Source of the DNA: Trichopria drosophilae
Lineage: Eukaryota > Arthropoda > Insecta > Hymenoptera > Diapriidae
Reading direction: 5' to 3'
Assembly (NCBI GenBank): GCA_030407085.1
Contig: CM059584.1
Location: 123,666,501-123,730,500 of the forward strand
DNA: 64,000 nt
In this document: piece after piece, positions 50,645 to 64,000 of the stretch
How positions within the stretch are numbered: position 1 is the first letter of the stretch
How the letters are laid out: the number at the start of each line of letters is the position of its first letter
Notes under the pieces: model-generated
What the model saw: the letters and a program-made list of their open reading frames with translations, nothing else
Databases searched by the model: none
What the model was told of the DNA's origin: nothing
Translations under genes and position numbers: made by a program

Positions 50645-51790
50645 TTCATTTGAAATTAGCTACTCGGGGGGTTTCGGGGTCGGTGATTACAAATCCGCAA
50701 TCAGGTTTTCAAAATTCGAAATGGAGGAGCCAATATGGCGGACAAAAATATGAAAATCCATCGAAACGTCCTGTATCTTGTTATTTGGGGGGTTTTCAGG
50801 GTTGCTGATTACGAATCCGGTGTCAGATTTTTAAAATTCAAAATAGCAGATTCAATATGGCGGACAAAAATATGAAAATTGATTAAATTGTTGCGTTTTT
50901 ACTTCACGATGGCCGCCATTTTAAAGCCGCCATTTTGAATTTGGTAAAACCAATATCGGTATCAGTAATTTTATGAATATTCCATAATTTTTAACAAATT
51001 ATTCCGCCATGTTGGATCTGACATTTGGAACGTTAAAATATTACCTTTAGAATCGTTATCTGCATCCTGAATAACTCTTGGATCGCAATTTTTATAAAAA
51101 CTCCGTTATATGTTGAAAATTAGTCAGCCCTATTGGATCCGCCATTTTTAAAATTTGAAATGTTAACTTCAGAATCCTTTACTGCATCCCGAAAAATTCG
51201 TGGATCGCAATTTTGGTGAATTTTTTAAAAATTATTCTATCATATTGGATCTGACATTTTGAATTTCGAAAATCTTAACATCAAACTCGTAATCGGCGAT
51301 TTCAAGCTATCCCATTTTGAATTCGTACTTTCATGATTAAATGACGATTTTCAAGTAAATCAATTGGCATTGCAATATATAAATTGATGAACTTTTCCAA
51401 TTTTTGCATTATATATAAAAATCAATAAATATTTAAAATGGAACAAGATAATATAAAATTATTTCAAGGTTATTTCTTCCCTAATATATTAACAAATTTG
51501 CTGCATTTTTTTTAAATTTTTGGTGTGTTTTTTCTTCATTTTTAATATTTTCGAAATTTGATACACCATCTTGGGTTCGTCACTTGGAATTTGGGTAATC
51601 TGAGATCATATTCATAATCAGTGACCTCGAAAGTCTACAATTACACAGTTTCGTCTCAAGTACCCTTTTTCTAATTGGATCTGCCATGTTGGATCCAACA
51701 TTTTACATTTCGGAAATCTGGGGTGATATTCAAAATCAGGGACTGTGAAAACCCCCAAGCAACACACTTCAACTGATCCCCGTAAAAAAT
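50645..51790. repeat. Diverged foldback element with 'ATGGCGGA' units
   Basis: Direct units carry GGTGATTAC at 50682 and GCTGATTACGAAT at 50814, each followed by AAATTCRAAATRG and CAATATGGCGGACAAAAATATG. Opposite-strand units appear from 50925 to about 51780, with CCGCCATTTTGAATTT, 'ttggatctgccatgttgg' and a last unit ending AAAACCCCCAAGCAACAC. It is an older relative of the element at 13506-14522. Confidence 0.7.
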
Positions 51791-54700
51791 ATCCTTCAAC
51801 GAGTGAATAATGAAACAAGAAAATGTCTGGATTTTTATTTCGTCTAGTGCGCTCAAGAATCCTACACATAATGAATAAATTAGATCATTAAAATAAATGT
51901 AAAATGAAAAAGTAATGTTCAGCTAAAGTATGACTTACTTCCAATAATTCCCGAAAATTATGTGAATTGCGCAGGAAAGCTTGATTGCTGGTACGTAAGT
52001 GTAGTTAACAGAGCATTCGAGTAGCAGGCTAAACTTTTGCGGTGGAAAAGCGATTTATTCAAAGCAGTTGACTGAAAACATTGAAAAGTGCGGGGCGTAC
52101 ATGGTCTCGTTCCAGCGGTTTCCTGTATATCCGTTTAAAGTAGTACAAGTAACTGTAGATTTAATAGTGTTCAATGGAGTGTTTGTGTGCGTTGCACGTA
52201 GATTGCTACATAATCAACAATCGAGGCGCCACACGGTGATCTTGATACGTTTTACCAATTTCGTTGCCTTTTACAGCAATTAGGATAGTGTTTGATTAAA
52301 AGAAAAACTTCAAAGAAATTGCAATGTATTAACAATTCTACATCACAAACCTCTGGAAATGTAAAAATTATTCGTAAACTACAATTCATTCTTCGTATCA
52401 AAACATTCTTTGTATGAAATGAAACATATGCAGAGGAAACAAGTAATAGCTGACGACGCAGTATATAATATTTTCTGTATGAAATAGAGAAGTTGTTATT
52501 CAGTAAGGGTTATAGGGACAAGTAGGTAATTATAACTACTAATCGTAGTAAATTTACTAAAAATACTTTATCTATTGCGTGTAGTAGACCATAGAATTTG
52601 CTTGAGGTTCATCGTATATCTATCCATTTAATTCCCACTTTTATGGGCCAAATAAGTAAGAAGAATGAAACTTTTAAACTCGGATATTACAGTTTTGCAT
52701 TAACCTCGAAGCTTAACGAAAAATATACACTTTAATCAACATTTATGGTTGAAATTTTGGGTCTTCTTCACAAGACTAATGCTATTTTTTTAAATACATA
52801 TGTATACATATGTACGTCTTCCAAAACGTATCTTAGTATTACATAGTTATTACAGAGATAATAAAATTTGTAATGATAAGAACAATTTACTGTGAAACGT
52901 GCGATATACATATATGCGTACATTAATCTGATATTACGCCGAGGCAATTTTAGGATAATTCTGAATTTTGAGAATGTTGAATTGTGACCGGGTAGCGCAC
53001 CACTATTCGAATATCTAGCTAATTACGAAACCATGCGTGTTTCATCTATTCGCGTGCAATCATCGACATTAATAGAAAAAATTCATTTAATAGAAATGTC
53101 ATCTTCTACTACATTTAAAAATGTTTTATTATTACTGGATTTGTGGTTTATTCTATATTATTCTTTGCGCATTTGTAACAATTTACCATCGTTGATATGA
53201 GTTTTAATGTATTGATCACAGGTTCGTTAAAATATTAAATATTTAACTATATTTCTTTGTTTTATAATGATTGAAATACTCTTTTAAAAAGTATCCGCAG
53301 TAACAAAGTAAGCTCGAGATTAACTGCCTCAGAGTAGTTTGTCTAGATGAGCTTTCGATATTGAATTCACACATTATTCCTGATTTTCATTGCGCAGATC
53401 TTTGCATCGACTATTGATAAATGTTCAAATATATCTTGCAGTTGATTCAATAAAGAAAATCCATCCGGGAGTATATCATTTATTTAATATAAGTTTGTGT
53501 TTTCCTGACCAGAAATCAATATAAAAGTTTTCCATGTATATCCCCCAAATGAATTCCCAGCTCGGGAAATATTTTTTTGAATTGTTATGTATAATTATCA
53601 ATTTTCAAGTATTAATATGAGTTGTAATGAAGTTTTTAATATATGCATTATAAATTATGGCATTACAATGCATTATTGAAACAGCATTAAAAGAACATAA
53701 TCGAAAAAAAGTCTATCACATTATATTATAGGTACAATATAATAATTACAAGTATCCAAGATGGTCTGTGTTGTGACTGTTTCAATATATTTTAAAAGTT
53801 TTTCCAACACAATTTTCAAAACAAAATTTTCAAATTAAACTAACATATTTCTTTACGTTAGTCAACGTCGTTGAAAACACTTTATTTGACCATCAATATT
53901 TAAGTTTAATTGAATTTTTCCTTTTTGTTAGAAAAATGTTTGAAACCATGAAAAATATTTAGTAATTAATTAAAAATTCGTGTACAATTCACTATAAATA
54001 TATGTATATTCAATACTTATTCAGTAACAAGAAATAATAATGATAATTTGTGTTTATAGGCCAACAAAATAAATATGCAAAGTATATATTCGCATACAAG
54101 ACCAACACCACAGCTAAGTTTAAAAAAACTATCCTTAATAAATAACCAACTTTTATTTAAGAAATGTCACGATATAAACAAAAATTTAGGACGGTAATAG
54201 AAACACAAATCCTGTAATTTTTTTAGAAACCTTCACAGTCTTTTAATATTTTTTCTTCACATACAAAGATTCTTATATCTGGATATATTTATATATATTA
54301 TATAATACATTTATGTAATATCTATATCTAAATATACGCTTTCCTATACCTGCATTCACAGTTGTTAAGCTTAAATGTACAAAGCTGTAAAATTTCTAAC
54401 CCCAAATATGGATCTTTCGTCATATATGGAACCTTTTTTAAAACTGTACACTCAGCAAAATTTACGATTGCATTTACAAAAGTTATTTTAGTCGTAGCAA
54501 CCCAAATATCATTTCTGATGAATAAAAAATCATAATTAAGAACCGAAATCATCGAAAATCAAAGTTTTGTAAACAGCTGTCTCATTACCAGCATTTATTG
54601 ATGGTTTCTATCTGACTTACTTATTTAAATTGTTATGAAAATTCGTTTAAACTGAGAAAGTAAGTTTCTTTTTCAAGGTTTTCGTATTGGAAACAGTGGA

Positions 54701-56005
54701 AGGTACAAATTTATTTGTGATATAAATATCGAACATAAGTTTTTAAATTTAATGAAAAATATATATCAAAATAAATGTTGATGTATTATAACTTATTATC
54801 GAACGTGCTTGTTTCTGCAATATTTTACACATTTATAAACGACTATGCCTTTTTTGCCCACAGATGATCATGTTTGCGTAATTGTACCCCATTATTCTAA
54901 AATGACCACAGTTAAATCATCAGCATTATACTGTCTAAAATTTGGATATATGCATTCAAAATTATAATGTACATACAAAGATAAATTACTTATAATTATG
55001 AATCATGCATGGCAATGTACATTACATTCCAGAATGTAGTATCATTTTTATATAGGTTATTGAGTTTATATTTTTCAAAAGTAAAATGATCTGCTAATAG
55101 TATATAGGTATGTTATAAATTATATCATATTCTTATCTGATACGTATTCATGTTCATGCTCCAAGTTCATTAATTATTAGCAAATGATGCTTGATATGAA
55201 ATGAATTCATTTTCGCATAGAACGGAATATAGTTCTTGTCATACCCAATAAAAATCTGGAGTAAAGATTCTAGTGAACTAAATTACACATTTAATTCTGT
55301 ATCATTCCTACATATAATAGTAGGTTATACAGTAAAAATATTTCTATTAAACGTCCGTAAAATATATATGGTACACTGTAACATAGTGCATACGATAACG
55401 TGATCACTAATATAAATTTCTAATTTGGTGTTCATATAAATTGTCTTATTTCAATTCGTACAATTTCAATGCTGTTTATGCGGATGGTCGAATTGATTAA
55501 ACTTAAGGTACCTCAGAGTTCCTGTCAATTTGTCAATTAATGCTATTCCAAAATCCACAATTAATGTAGCAATTCTTTATCTGCAGATATGTTAGTAGAT
55601 AATAAATTTCGAATATGTGGTGTCAAGTTTGATGGATGTACTGTCATGCAATCGAGTAGTGAATATCCATAAAAACTCTAAAACCATTGTCATCCATGGT
55701 GATTATCACTATATGGATACTGTTGTTCAAAATTTTCTATTACATACTTATTCGCGAAAAAAATTTTCTTGTAATATCTACATGATACGTCATATTTTGT
55801 TCTCAACTTTCCTTACTGAATTGTGCACGTAACCTGAAATGTCATGCAGTTTTCTCAAGAAATGATTTTCCGTGTTGTTCGGCCTATATACAAGCATAGC
55901 CTTCAAAATTAAAATTAAAAACTTCTCTAATATAAAATGTATTAAATTTAATTCCTTTCATCCTGGAGTTCAAAAGTATATAAAAATTAATGTTCCTACA
56001 GTTAA
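51791..56005. other. AT-rich non-coding sequence
   Basis: A modestly GC-richer patch at 52070-52270 has an open frame without family resemblance. No repeats with clear ends. Confidence 0.45.
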
Positions 56006-56009
56006 ATGA

Positions 56010-56465
56010 ATTTAGTTTTTGGAAAATACATTTTCGACTATTTTCAAGTGTGCGCTGTCAATTTCCGTCAAGAAAATGGCCAAAAACGACTATTTCTGAA
56101 AAAAAAATTTCAAAAAAATAAAAAATATGCCATATTTTTTACGTCGTATTTTTTATTTTTCATGATTTTCTACACCGAAACGGATTTCAATGAATGAAAT
56201 GCATATATAAAGAGTGATCCAGATTATTGAACATAAATAATATACCAAGAGAAATTTTGTTAGAAGAAATGACCGATTCAAAATAGCCGCGAAACGATGC
56301 ACGTTTTTTCAAAGTTATTATTTCCTTGAAATAAAGATCATAGAAAGTTATTTTTTGTTTAGTTTGAAAATTTTTTGCAGTAATAATCATTTCTTGGCAA
56401 TTTTCTGGACGGAGGTTAATAGAGCAAACTTTAAAATATGTACTCGGAAATGTATTTTCCATAAT
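56010..56465. repeat. Diverged inverted repeat, arms ~180 bp
   Basis: The left arm read forward (from 'ttttggaaaatacattttcg') and the right arm read in reverse (from 'atggaaaatacatttccg') share order and spacing of blocks, and their translations align as YFQVCAVNFRQENGQ against YFKVCSINLRPENCQE. A short AT-rich spacer separates them. The shared peptide pattern follows from the inverted duplication and does not by itself show coding. Confidence 0.6.
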
Positions 56466-57980
56466 TAAACAAAAATTCTTTAAACTGCAAAAACTGGGCT
56501 GATGTTAACGAATCTGCTTCTCTCTTTTTAGTAAAAACAGGGTTAAGTAGGTAATAATACGAAAGATAATTGGGCACTTACTAACAATGGTATATTAAAT
56601 GTCTTCTTGTTAGCGATGTAACGACTCGAGTATCGACTGAAAAGGCACTCATTCCAGGTTCTTTCGTCCACTATTAACGCGTATTGGCCACTGGGAACCG
56701 CATTTATAATGAAACGAAAGCTGCGATTCACAAATGAACCGCGAGAGATGCAATTGCTACGGTGCCAATAATTTAACAATCCACCGGCAAGCTTCTCCGA
56801 TAATGGACTTTGCTGGCTCTTGGATGCCAGTAGCCGTTGCGATCCGTTGAATCAGCCAGTACGTTACCGTTGGAATTCAATTTGTACCGGTTCCTAAACC
56901 GTGGTCAGGCCTTTGCTCGTTACACTCCCTCTTGCAACGTTTGCGCGGCGAAGGTCCGAATGCCTGTTACCAAGAGAGTACATTGTCTCATCGACTCCTA
57001 TATGCTTTGTATTGCGCCATACAACCTTGCTCATCCTGAACCCAACCAGCATATTTCTCTTCTTGCAACTACTAATCAACAACATTCAATAAACTGACGA
57101 TCGAGGACGACTGGCAATTTTCCTCCTCGATTGCATGCTATTGTCACGTGATCTAAGTGGTTTCCCCCTGTCACCTTTAGAAATTGGGCTCTCAAGAACA
57201 GAGAATGCACAAGTATACATTGTTTGCGCACTCTATGATTGCCCTTTCCCAAGACAATAAAACTCTACTGTTGAAACTGATCAAACAAACGAATAAACTG
57301 ATGTCGTTTCGACAACACATATAGAAGACCTGAAGCAATCACGAAAATATTCAGAAATTCATGTGTCAAATTAATGTACCAAAAAATAGCATGACGTTGT
57401 ATATTCAAGAGCTGATTATTTATGTAAAAATGGTAAAGAAAATGCTGGTAAGAAAATAGTTGACTCAGGTATTACTAAAACAAGCACAATGAGTACTGTG
57501 TGAATGCTGTAAAATGGGAAATCGACTGGAAAACCCCTTTTTGACGCTGACTTGTCTACAGCCCTCGATGTTATGACGTTGCCTTTCTATAACTCAGCTG
57601 ATTTTTTGCTTACTCCTGCTTTCTTCGTTATTCTCGTTTCGATTGTCACCCGACCGTTTCGTCGCCTTGACTCGAAACACGTTCGGAATTGCATTGTCTT
57701 CCGAAGCATGTCGGAAGAAAACGAAGAAATGGAGAGATGCGCAATAGACAATCTGACTAGCTGCAGATTTCAAGAGCCTTTTCCTTTCGCTGAACGCGAC
57801 TGTGATAGATTTCCACCAAAATTCACCTTATACAATTCCTTGGGGACGGTTTCGGGCCGATTTCCAATACCAGATCTTGCTGCATCCACAGTTTTTAATG
57901 GTTCGTGCTACTTCCGGCTCCATGTTTGCCCATACTTTAAGAACAACGATTAATCAAAATAAGACTCGAGAATATTTATT
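56466..57980. other. Two GC-richer islands (56580-57190 and 57520-57960), no recognisable gene
   Basis: Several overlapping frames are open on both strands; the longest, 133 codons ending at 57953, starts at TTG and matches nothing I know. The islands may be conserved non-coding DNA or unrecognised exons. Confidence 0.3.
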
Positions 57981-59900
57981 GTAGAATGATTAATATTCAT
58001 ACCAAATAAAATCTCTTAATACTAAAAATTTATTTCTTCTGAACAATGATGTTTATTTAAATGAAGATAACAAAGTACGAAAAGAGTTGTAAATATCTAA
58101 CTAAGTATTGCTTAATAGTAGTGGCTGTTAATCACAAGCAAAATAAAATTTAATTCTCAAACTATTTGAAAATAAATCTTTATTTTCAGTACGTAATAAA
58201 TTTGTTAAACTCTTACCATTTCATTGAAAAGTGCATATCATAAACAAAGATTGATAGGATGACAATTCATAATATATACAACCAACCTTCACGATGCAGA
58301 AAAAACGCATTGGTATTAACGATTAAAAAATGTGAAATGTTTCTAGTAGGCCAGCATTAAACTATTTTAATCTTTTTACATAAACAGTCTTCAAAATCCC
58401 ATATCGAAAACATATAAAAGTAATTGCTATTTATGAACTGTGGAACATCTCGATCCATCCGTAGAATATTACGTGAATAAAAACAAAAATTTGTGTAAAA
58501 GAAACAAATAATACTATATGATTTTTTTTATCGAGTTATAGAAGGTTTTGTCAAGGTATAACTATTATTTTTATACATTTAGTGAATCTGTAATTGTATT
58601 AAAATTAAAAACAAAATGAGACCGTCCTTCTTGTTCAAAATTCTTCTACAACGTCAAGATTTTGAAATATCCTAACCTAAAACCGCAAAATCGCCGTTTT
58701 TCCATTTTCAATACGTTTTTGTTAGAGACCATGTTTTTATTCATAATTTGGAAAAAACAAATTAAAGTGCATTCATCAGAAACCTGTATACACTTTTTCG
58801 AAGGGTTTTAATGTTCTAAATCGAAATTTGATTGCATAAATCAGGATAAACTTTTGAAATATGGTAATCTAAAAGTACAAAAAACAAAAATCATAAACTT
58901 GCCTTGACTGATACTTCGATAACTCGATGATAAAAAATCCAATGGAATTTGTACAAGAACATTTCAAAGCTGATGAATCGCACTTTAATCTGCGTCCTGC
59001 CAAATTGGGAACAAAAACTTACTGAAAATTGACAAAAATGCTGGATCTTAGGTCAAGATAATTAAGGGACAGAACCTAAGGTATAAGGAGGGGAATGTCT
59101 AAATGATGTATTAAATTAATTGATATGTATTATAACTTGTACACTTGTTTGACTTATTTTTTTTTAAAAGTATAATCGATTCGAATAAATATTGTTCCAA
59201 TACAATACGTTCCTCACCTTGAGAGTATAATATATAAATCTCCAAATTGATAAATTTTTCTTATTGATCAAACATAAGTAATTTTGTAAATGTTCAGACA
59301 ATATAAACAATACATTTACCAAGATGTTATTCACATGATTCACCCTACCGATTACAAAATGCTGTAAAACCGCAGTATCCCTTTGATGTTCTTTTAAAGC
59401 AAATATATATTAAATTCGGACATTTTATGCAATAGGTTAATTACATTTAAACAATCTCAGTAAAATACGACTTTTTAATGAACATTTAAGAAACGACATT
59501 GAAGCAATTCTTAAAGTCATTTACTTAGAATTCCTACAAGAAGAGACGTAAGATACCAGGTCGTTATTCTTAGCGCGATAGCTGTTGAAAAGAGCGGCGA
59601 TAACTAAGGAGATAAAAGACCGCACTCCATTAATTATAAACTTAGTACATTTCTAAATTACGATACCTACGTGAGTGAAGCAAGAAAGAGTTACGTCAAA
59701 AACTTTCCCATTATAACAAATTTTTCTCGAACGAAGTAACACGTTCATAATATGAACATTGAAACGTTATTTAATTCAAGAAGTTTCTGACATAATATTA
59801 CTAAATGACTGTTTTTGAAATTATCGCGAAACCTGGCTTTCAATAATATTATTATCTAATTATTACCAAGTATCCAAGTTATTACAATATATTCATTACA
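57981..59900. other. AT-rich non-coding sequence
   Basis: 58610-59040 has the look of a decayed interspersed repeat, but no ends or partners were found in the window. Confidence 0.4.
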
Positions 59901-60350
59901 CTATAGAAATGTAGAATTGCAATCACGTAAAGTAAGCTCGTCGAAGAGGAGAAGAAGCCTCGCTTCTGGGCTGATTTCGAAAATTATAGCAATAATTTTC
60001 CCATCGATTCTAGAAGACAGCTGAACCTGCTCATAACTTGGAACAAAAATTCGAATTTCCTTTGCTAGTTTTCGAAAATAAAGGAGAATTTGAGTCGCCG
60101 GAGGAACTGTGGCGTAAGGGTTCAAACTCAGAGAACTGCCGTAATAACTTCGAGATACGTTTGTTTCAGCGCTTTCCAAGTTTAACCGCCATGTAATACG
60201 CCCCGCGCTCACGCGGTATGTATATATAAGGAATAGTTCTGCGTAAGAATGGTTAAACACGGCGGAAGGTTTGACACGATCGTAAATGTAACGATTCCCG
60301 CACCAACAAATATATGCGATTATGGAAATGAGTAATTTGATATTTGTCAA
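59901..60350 (-). other. Unassigned open frame in a GC-richer patch
   Basis: A 149-codon minus-strand frame with a hydrophobic start. The product has no domain or motif that I recognise and there is no supporting splice structure. It is probably chance in a balanced-composition patch; an unrecognised exon is possible. Confidence 0.15.
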
Positions 60351-60713
60351 ATTTAGGTGATTAGCTAAAAAAATTGATTATTTCAGACCAGATTTTGGAA
60401 ACGACTTATTAGTTTTCTAACACAATTATGGGACTTATTATTAGGGGAGTCGAGGGGTGTACCGCTCACCTAAGGAAAGTACTGCTTTTAATAAATGCAT
60501 AAGTAATTTCAGATTTGTTTAGCGATTGAAATCGATTCTTTAAAGCACCAACAGTAATATACAAAAAGATCTGAATTTTTACTAACGCTAAACGTATTGA
60601 ATTATAGAATTTAATAAATATCAACGATTCAACAGGATCTTCTGTCAATGTGGATAATACCGCTCACTAAATTTAAGTTGTTAAACTTATTCTTATTTAC
60701 TTAGAAACAGTGT

Positions 60714-60747
60714 AATGAAGATGCAATGAAGATGTAATGAAGAAATG
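60714..60747 (+). repeat. Short tandem AATGAAGATGYA repeat
   Basis: AATGAAGATG occurs twice at 12 bp spacing, with a third copy truncated to AATGAAG. Confidence 0.85.
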
Positions 60748-60806
60748 TGGGTATAGGCAATGAAAATTGTAAAGAAGAGCGTATTCAAATTACTGATTCA
60801 TAAATA

Positions 60807-61514
60807 ACACAGGTCTGCAAAATTCACTTTTTTTTTTTGTTTTTTGAGATCAGAGCGATTTCCGACGTATTTTTGTATGCTGAACACGAATCTGAAGACG
60901 AAAAATGTCTATCACGTCATGATTTTGAGAAAAGTGGGTGCAAAAACAGCAAAAAACCTGTTTTTGGATGTTTTTACCCATAATTTTCTCAGAAGCCTGA
61001 CGTGCAACAGATCTGAATTTATGCTCAAATTAAAGCTTGATTGTACCCCTACAAAAATCATATACGATAGTTTAAAAAAAATGTCATAGTTTTTAAAAAA
61101 AATGGGTTTAACCTTGCTATTTCTAGTGATTATGATGAAAATGCAAATTATTTAACTACATTGAGCAGAGCTCATACAAAGCACTACTTGACTGTTTTCG
61201 GGGTTGGTGTTTAAGAATCCAGTGTCGCCTTTATAAAATTCAAAATGGCGGATCCAAGATGGCGGACGTAAAATAAAAAATTTGAAATAACCTCAAGAAA
61301 ATCAGTACTCCGGCCGCAAAATAAAAAAATAAACTTAGGGTCTGAAAATCACCACTTCCAGTTTTTTTTGTTGCCATTAGTGTTTATTATGTCCACTTTT
61401 CTCTAAATCATGACGTGATAGGCATTTTTCGACTTCAGATTCGTGTTCAACGCACAAAAATAGGTCGAAAATCACTCTGATATTTAAAAAAAAAAAATTC
61501 GTGCATACCTGTGT
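60807..61514. mobile_element. ~710 bp foldback element with ACACAGGT ends and an 'ATGGCGGA' unit
   Basis: ACACAGGTCTGCAAAATTC at the left is mirrored by GAATTTTTTT... context GTGCATACCTGTGT at the right. Inner blocks pair well: AACACGAATCTGAAGACG then AAAAATG...ATCACGTCATGATTT on the left, against AAATCATGACGTGAT and CTTCAGATTCGTGTT on the right. In the loop, 61205-61270, is a unit with AAAATTCAAAATGGCGGATC and AAGATGGCGGACG shared with the elements at 13506 and 50645. The frame at 60844-61089 lies in the left arm and has no family resemblance. Confidence 0.8.
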
Positions 61515-64000
61515 AATCAGTGAACCTAACCTGTGAAATTCGATGATATTATAAATCAATCTATTGTTAACCTACTTGTGTACATTCAATGTATATGATT
61601 AATTATTACAAGAAGTTCCATTTCAGATACACATTATTTTAGTACTTTCTATACATTTATTTGATCAACAATATGTAAAATATGTCATAAACTTTTTGAG
61701 CGGTGTTACCCAATAACATGCCGTAATAAAAAGTAATGAATCAATATAAATCAATGTTGTTTTTAGTAGTTTACCAAATACCATTTGATAATTAACAGTA
61801 TTACGAGTCTAGTTTTTCATATTTTTTCCCATTGGGTACTAGTAAAAAGATGGAAAACCGTATATTGTAAAGACCAATTCTTATCGTATTTATGTCAACT
61901 ACGTTACAAAACTTTAAAATTTTTTTTAAATCAATTTTTAGCAATAAATAATGTAAATTTTTTGTGAAAATTAGATTTTGACATAAAATTCTTTAATAAA
62001 AAAATATAAAAAATTATTTTTACATCAAGAGAGAAGAAAAAAACGCAGTTAACATTAGATTTGAGACCTCGAATTTACCTGTTAACTACCACATTCTGTC
62101 AAACAATTAAGAATGGACGTTTAATATTGTTACTAAGTTTTTTCGGTTGTAACCAAATGCATATTATATTATTTTAAAACGTTTAAAATATATTATGATC
62201 ATGCGCTTTGATTTCAAATTGAGTGGCTTAGTGATACTATTATTCGAACACAGAGGTCCACGTCGATGCTCACGCACACTCCTGCAAATGTAAGTAACCT
62301 TTACGAGGAACTTTACAAATCGAACTAACTTGTCTGAAAAATGACAGTTAAAGATGTTCATCCGTTTTTTCTCTTTTTTCTCTTCTTTAATTAGTTTGTA
62401 GTAAAACTTATAAAATTTTGTATTGGTGTGTGTAATTAATAAGTTAGCCACAACGCAATTTTAATGGATTAAGTCTTAAATAAATCAATCATCAGTAAGT
62501 AAAGATGTTTCACTAAAAGTTCGTCAAACAATTTAATTTTCCGATTTATCATAATATGTTAAATTTATTATTAAATTTTCTTTAAAGTCTTGTTGTAACA
62601 TCATTTTCCCATTAAATTAATCATTTTAAATAATCTTGTTTTACATTGTTTTTGAAATAAGTAAATAATTATATTTTCAACAGGTAATGGCTTATTAACA
62701 CACCACCAAACTTACTACAAAAAAATCTACATATATGGTATGGTTTTGTCATAATATTATATTCAATGTTAATATGCTAATTAATTTATTATTTCAAAAT
62801 TAAGTTGTCATTATATATTTTTTAGTGAATAAAGAATTCTTACGAGGGCTGACATCGACAGCCGAGACGTAAATATTGTCGTTTTTTTTCTATTATTTTG
62901 TATACACCGACCGAATAAGCCATAAAACTTTTATATTCTAAAATTTATCTACTGTCGGTCAAAAAAAAACTTCACTTATCGTGAGAAATGAATAATACAT
63001 GCAGATGAATATTAGCATCTCCAATAACAAATGTTTTGAGGATTTACGAAATATTTACAAATACAAGAGTTCAAAATAAAATTTGCGGTTTTAACCCGCA
63101 TTACAACATTGTTAATATTAATATTTCTTATAATAATTGGCGAAAAGAACGACTTGGTTGGGATAACCAATAAATTTATTATCCTTAACAACTGTCTGAG
63201 TGAACTGAGATCTAGTTAGAAATTTGTTAGCAAGACTACTTCCAGTTGGTTGAGTAGACTATTCAATTTGTTGTATTATATATCAACTACATACCATAAT
63301 ATTACGGAGTGTAAGTTAAATCCGTCTGATTTTGTTTAGAATCAGGCCAACAAATTAATTCTCTAGGCCAACCAACTGAGCTTATTACGCGGGATATTTT
63401 TGATATCTTCTAACTAACTTCAGATGATAGACGGTACCAAGTACACTTCATTATTTGAGTTCTACCAAGCAATTTTTAGTTGGTTCTCATAATCAAACTA
63501 TTTTTTTCGTGTAATAAATCGATTGTTTCGGTTTTCTTAAAAACATACTAACTAAACCGAGTGAGGCCGTTGATCCATAAACTGTAGTTGTTTTATCCTT
63601 TAAAAATTCTTCATTAAGTGCAACATAACATTGCTCTTACAATTTAACTCATTCCGGATAAAGCACTTCAGTCGAGTTAGGCCGTTTTTCCGCACAGCCC
63701 CTCAATTGTTCATAGTTGTCGCGTTCTTATTAAAAGATATGCTTCCTTACAAATTCACGATTGAATTTTAATTCAGTATCCAAAAATGAACAAAGAATAG
63801 CTTATTTGATCTCTGTAACCATTTCGTGCTGATTATTTTTATTGATGTCTGTATACAGCGAATTGAAGGACAGAAGTATTCGATAAATAGTTGCCCTAGG
63901 CATGTAAAGAAAATCAAATTAAATTTTTATTTATATTTATATAATCATCTATAATGAAAAAGACTAATTTTAAAAAACACGAAAGTAAGATCTATTAAAT
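61515..64000. other. AT-rich non-coding sequence
   Basis: No genes recognised. Words such as TTGGTTG/CAACCAA recur at 63150-63490 in both orientations and may belong to another inverted-repeat element, but I could not define ends. Confidence 0.4.

Noticed and set aside
57552..57953. 133-codon frame as a membrane protein gene
   Set aside because: It starts at TTG, only its beginning is hydrophobic, and it matches no family; several other frames are open across the same island.
59901..60350. 149-codon minus-strand frame as a gene
   Set aside because: No motif or splice support; treated as a chance frame.
1..64000. CRISPR array, tRNA or rRNA genes
   Set aside because: No regularly spaced identical repeats with unique spacers, and no cloverleaf or rRNA sequence recognised by eye; a tRNA scan would be needed to exclude a degenerate tRNA.

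Overview
This window looks like non-coding nuclear DNA from an animal, most likely an insect. It is strongly AT-rich, the open frames are short and scattered as expected by chance, and small terminal-inverted-repeat and foldback elements are abundant. The only coding sequence I can identify with confidence is one spliced exon. A hymenopteran is plausible from the overall texture, but that is an impression and not a demonstration. Nothing here looks prokaryotic: there are no operons, no ribosome binding sites and no CRISPR array.

The anchor gene is on the + strand. The exon at 37820-38004 has a clean AG acceptor and a GTACGT donor. It encodes 61 whole codons plus a split codon of the extracellular amino-terminal domain of a kainate-type ionotropic glutamate receptor. 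I could not find the neighbouring exons. Either the flanking introns are very long and fill much of the window, or some short exons escaped me.

The rest is intronic or intergenic sequence carrying layered repeats. From left to right: a diverged repeat pair at 2.0-2.6 kb; a dispersed ~200 bp repeat at 3.56 kb (second copy at 27.98 kb, partial copy at 16.3 kb); a tiny hairpin element at 7.2 kb; a region rich in AGGTCTT-type motifs at 8.0-8.9 kb; a 'CAGGGTGTC'-type element at 9.98-11.16 kb with a TTAA-flanked, piggyBac-like 500 bp insertion inside it; a long inverted-repeat element at 11.3-12.4 kb; a near-perfect 1 kb foldback at 13.5-14.5 kb; a G-run-ended foldback family at 14.85 kb and 38.6 kb, the first copy interrupted by a 312 bp TA-flanked MITE; further inverted-repeat elements at 17.6, 19.5, 46.0, 47.9, 50.6, 56.0 and 60.8 kb; and a palindromic repeat pair at 40.9-41.8 kb whose second copy is split by the 3' end of a non-LTR retrotransposon.

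The most informative observations are the nested insertions. In three cases a second copy or the opposite arm of the host repeat shows what the site looked like before insertion, so the target duplication can be read directly. The second is a ~123-132 bp unit carrying repeated ATGGCGGA motifs, which appears in three different foldback elements. I see no sign of a novel multi-gene system; the novelty, if any, lies in these repeat families.
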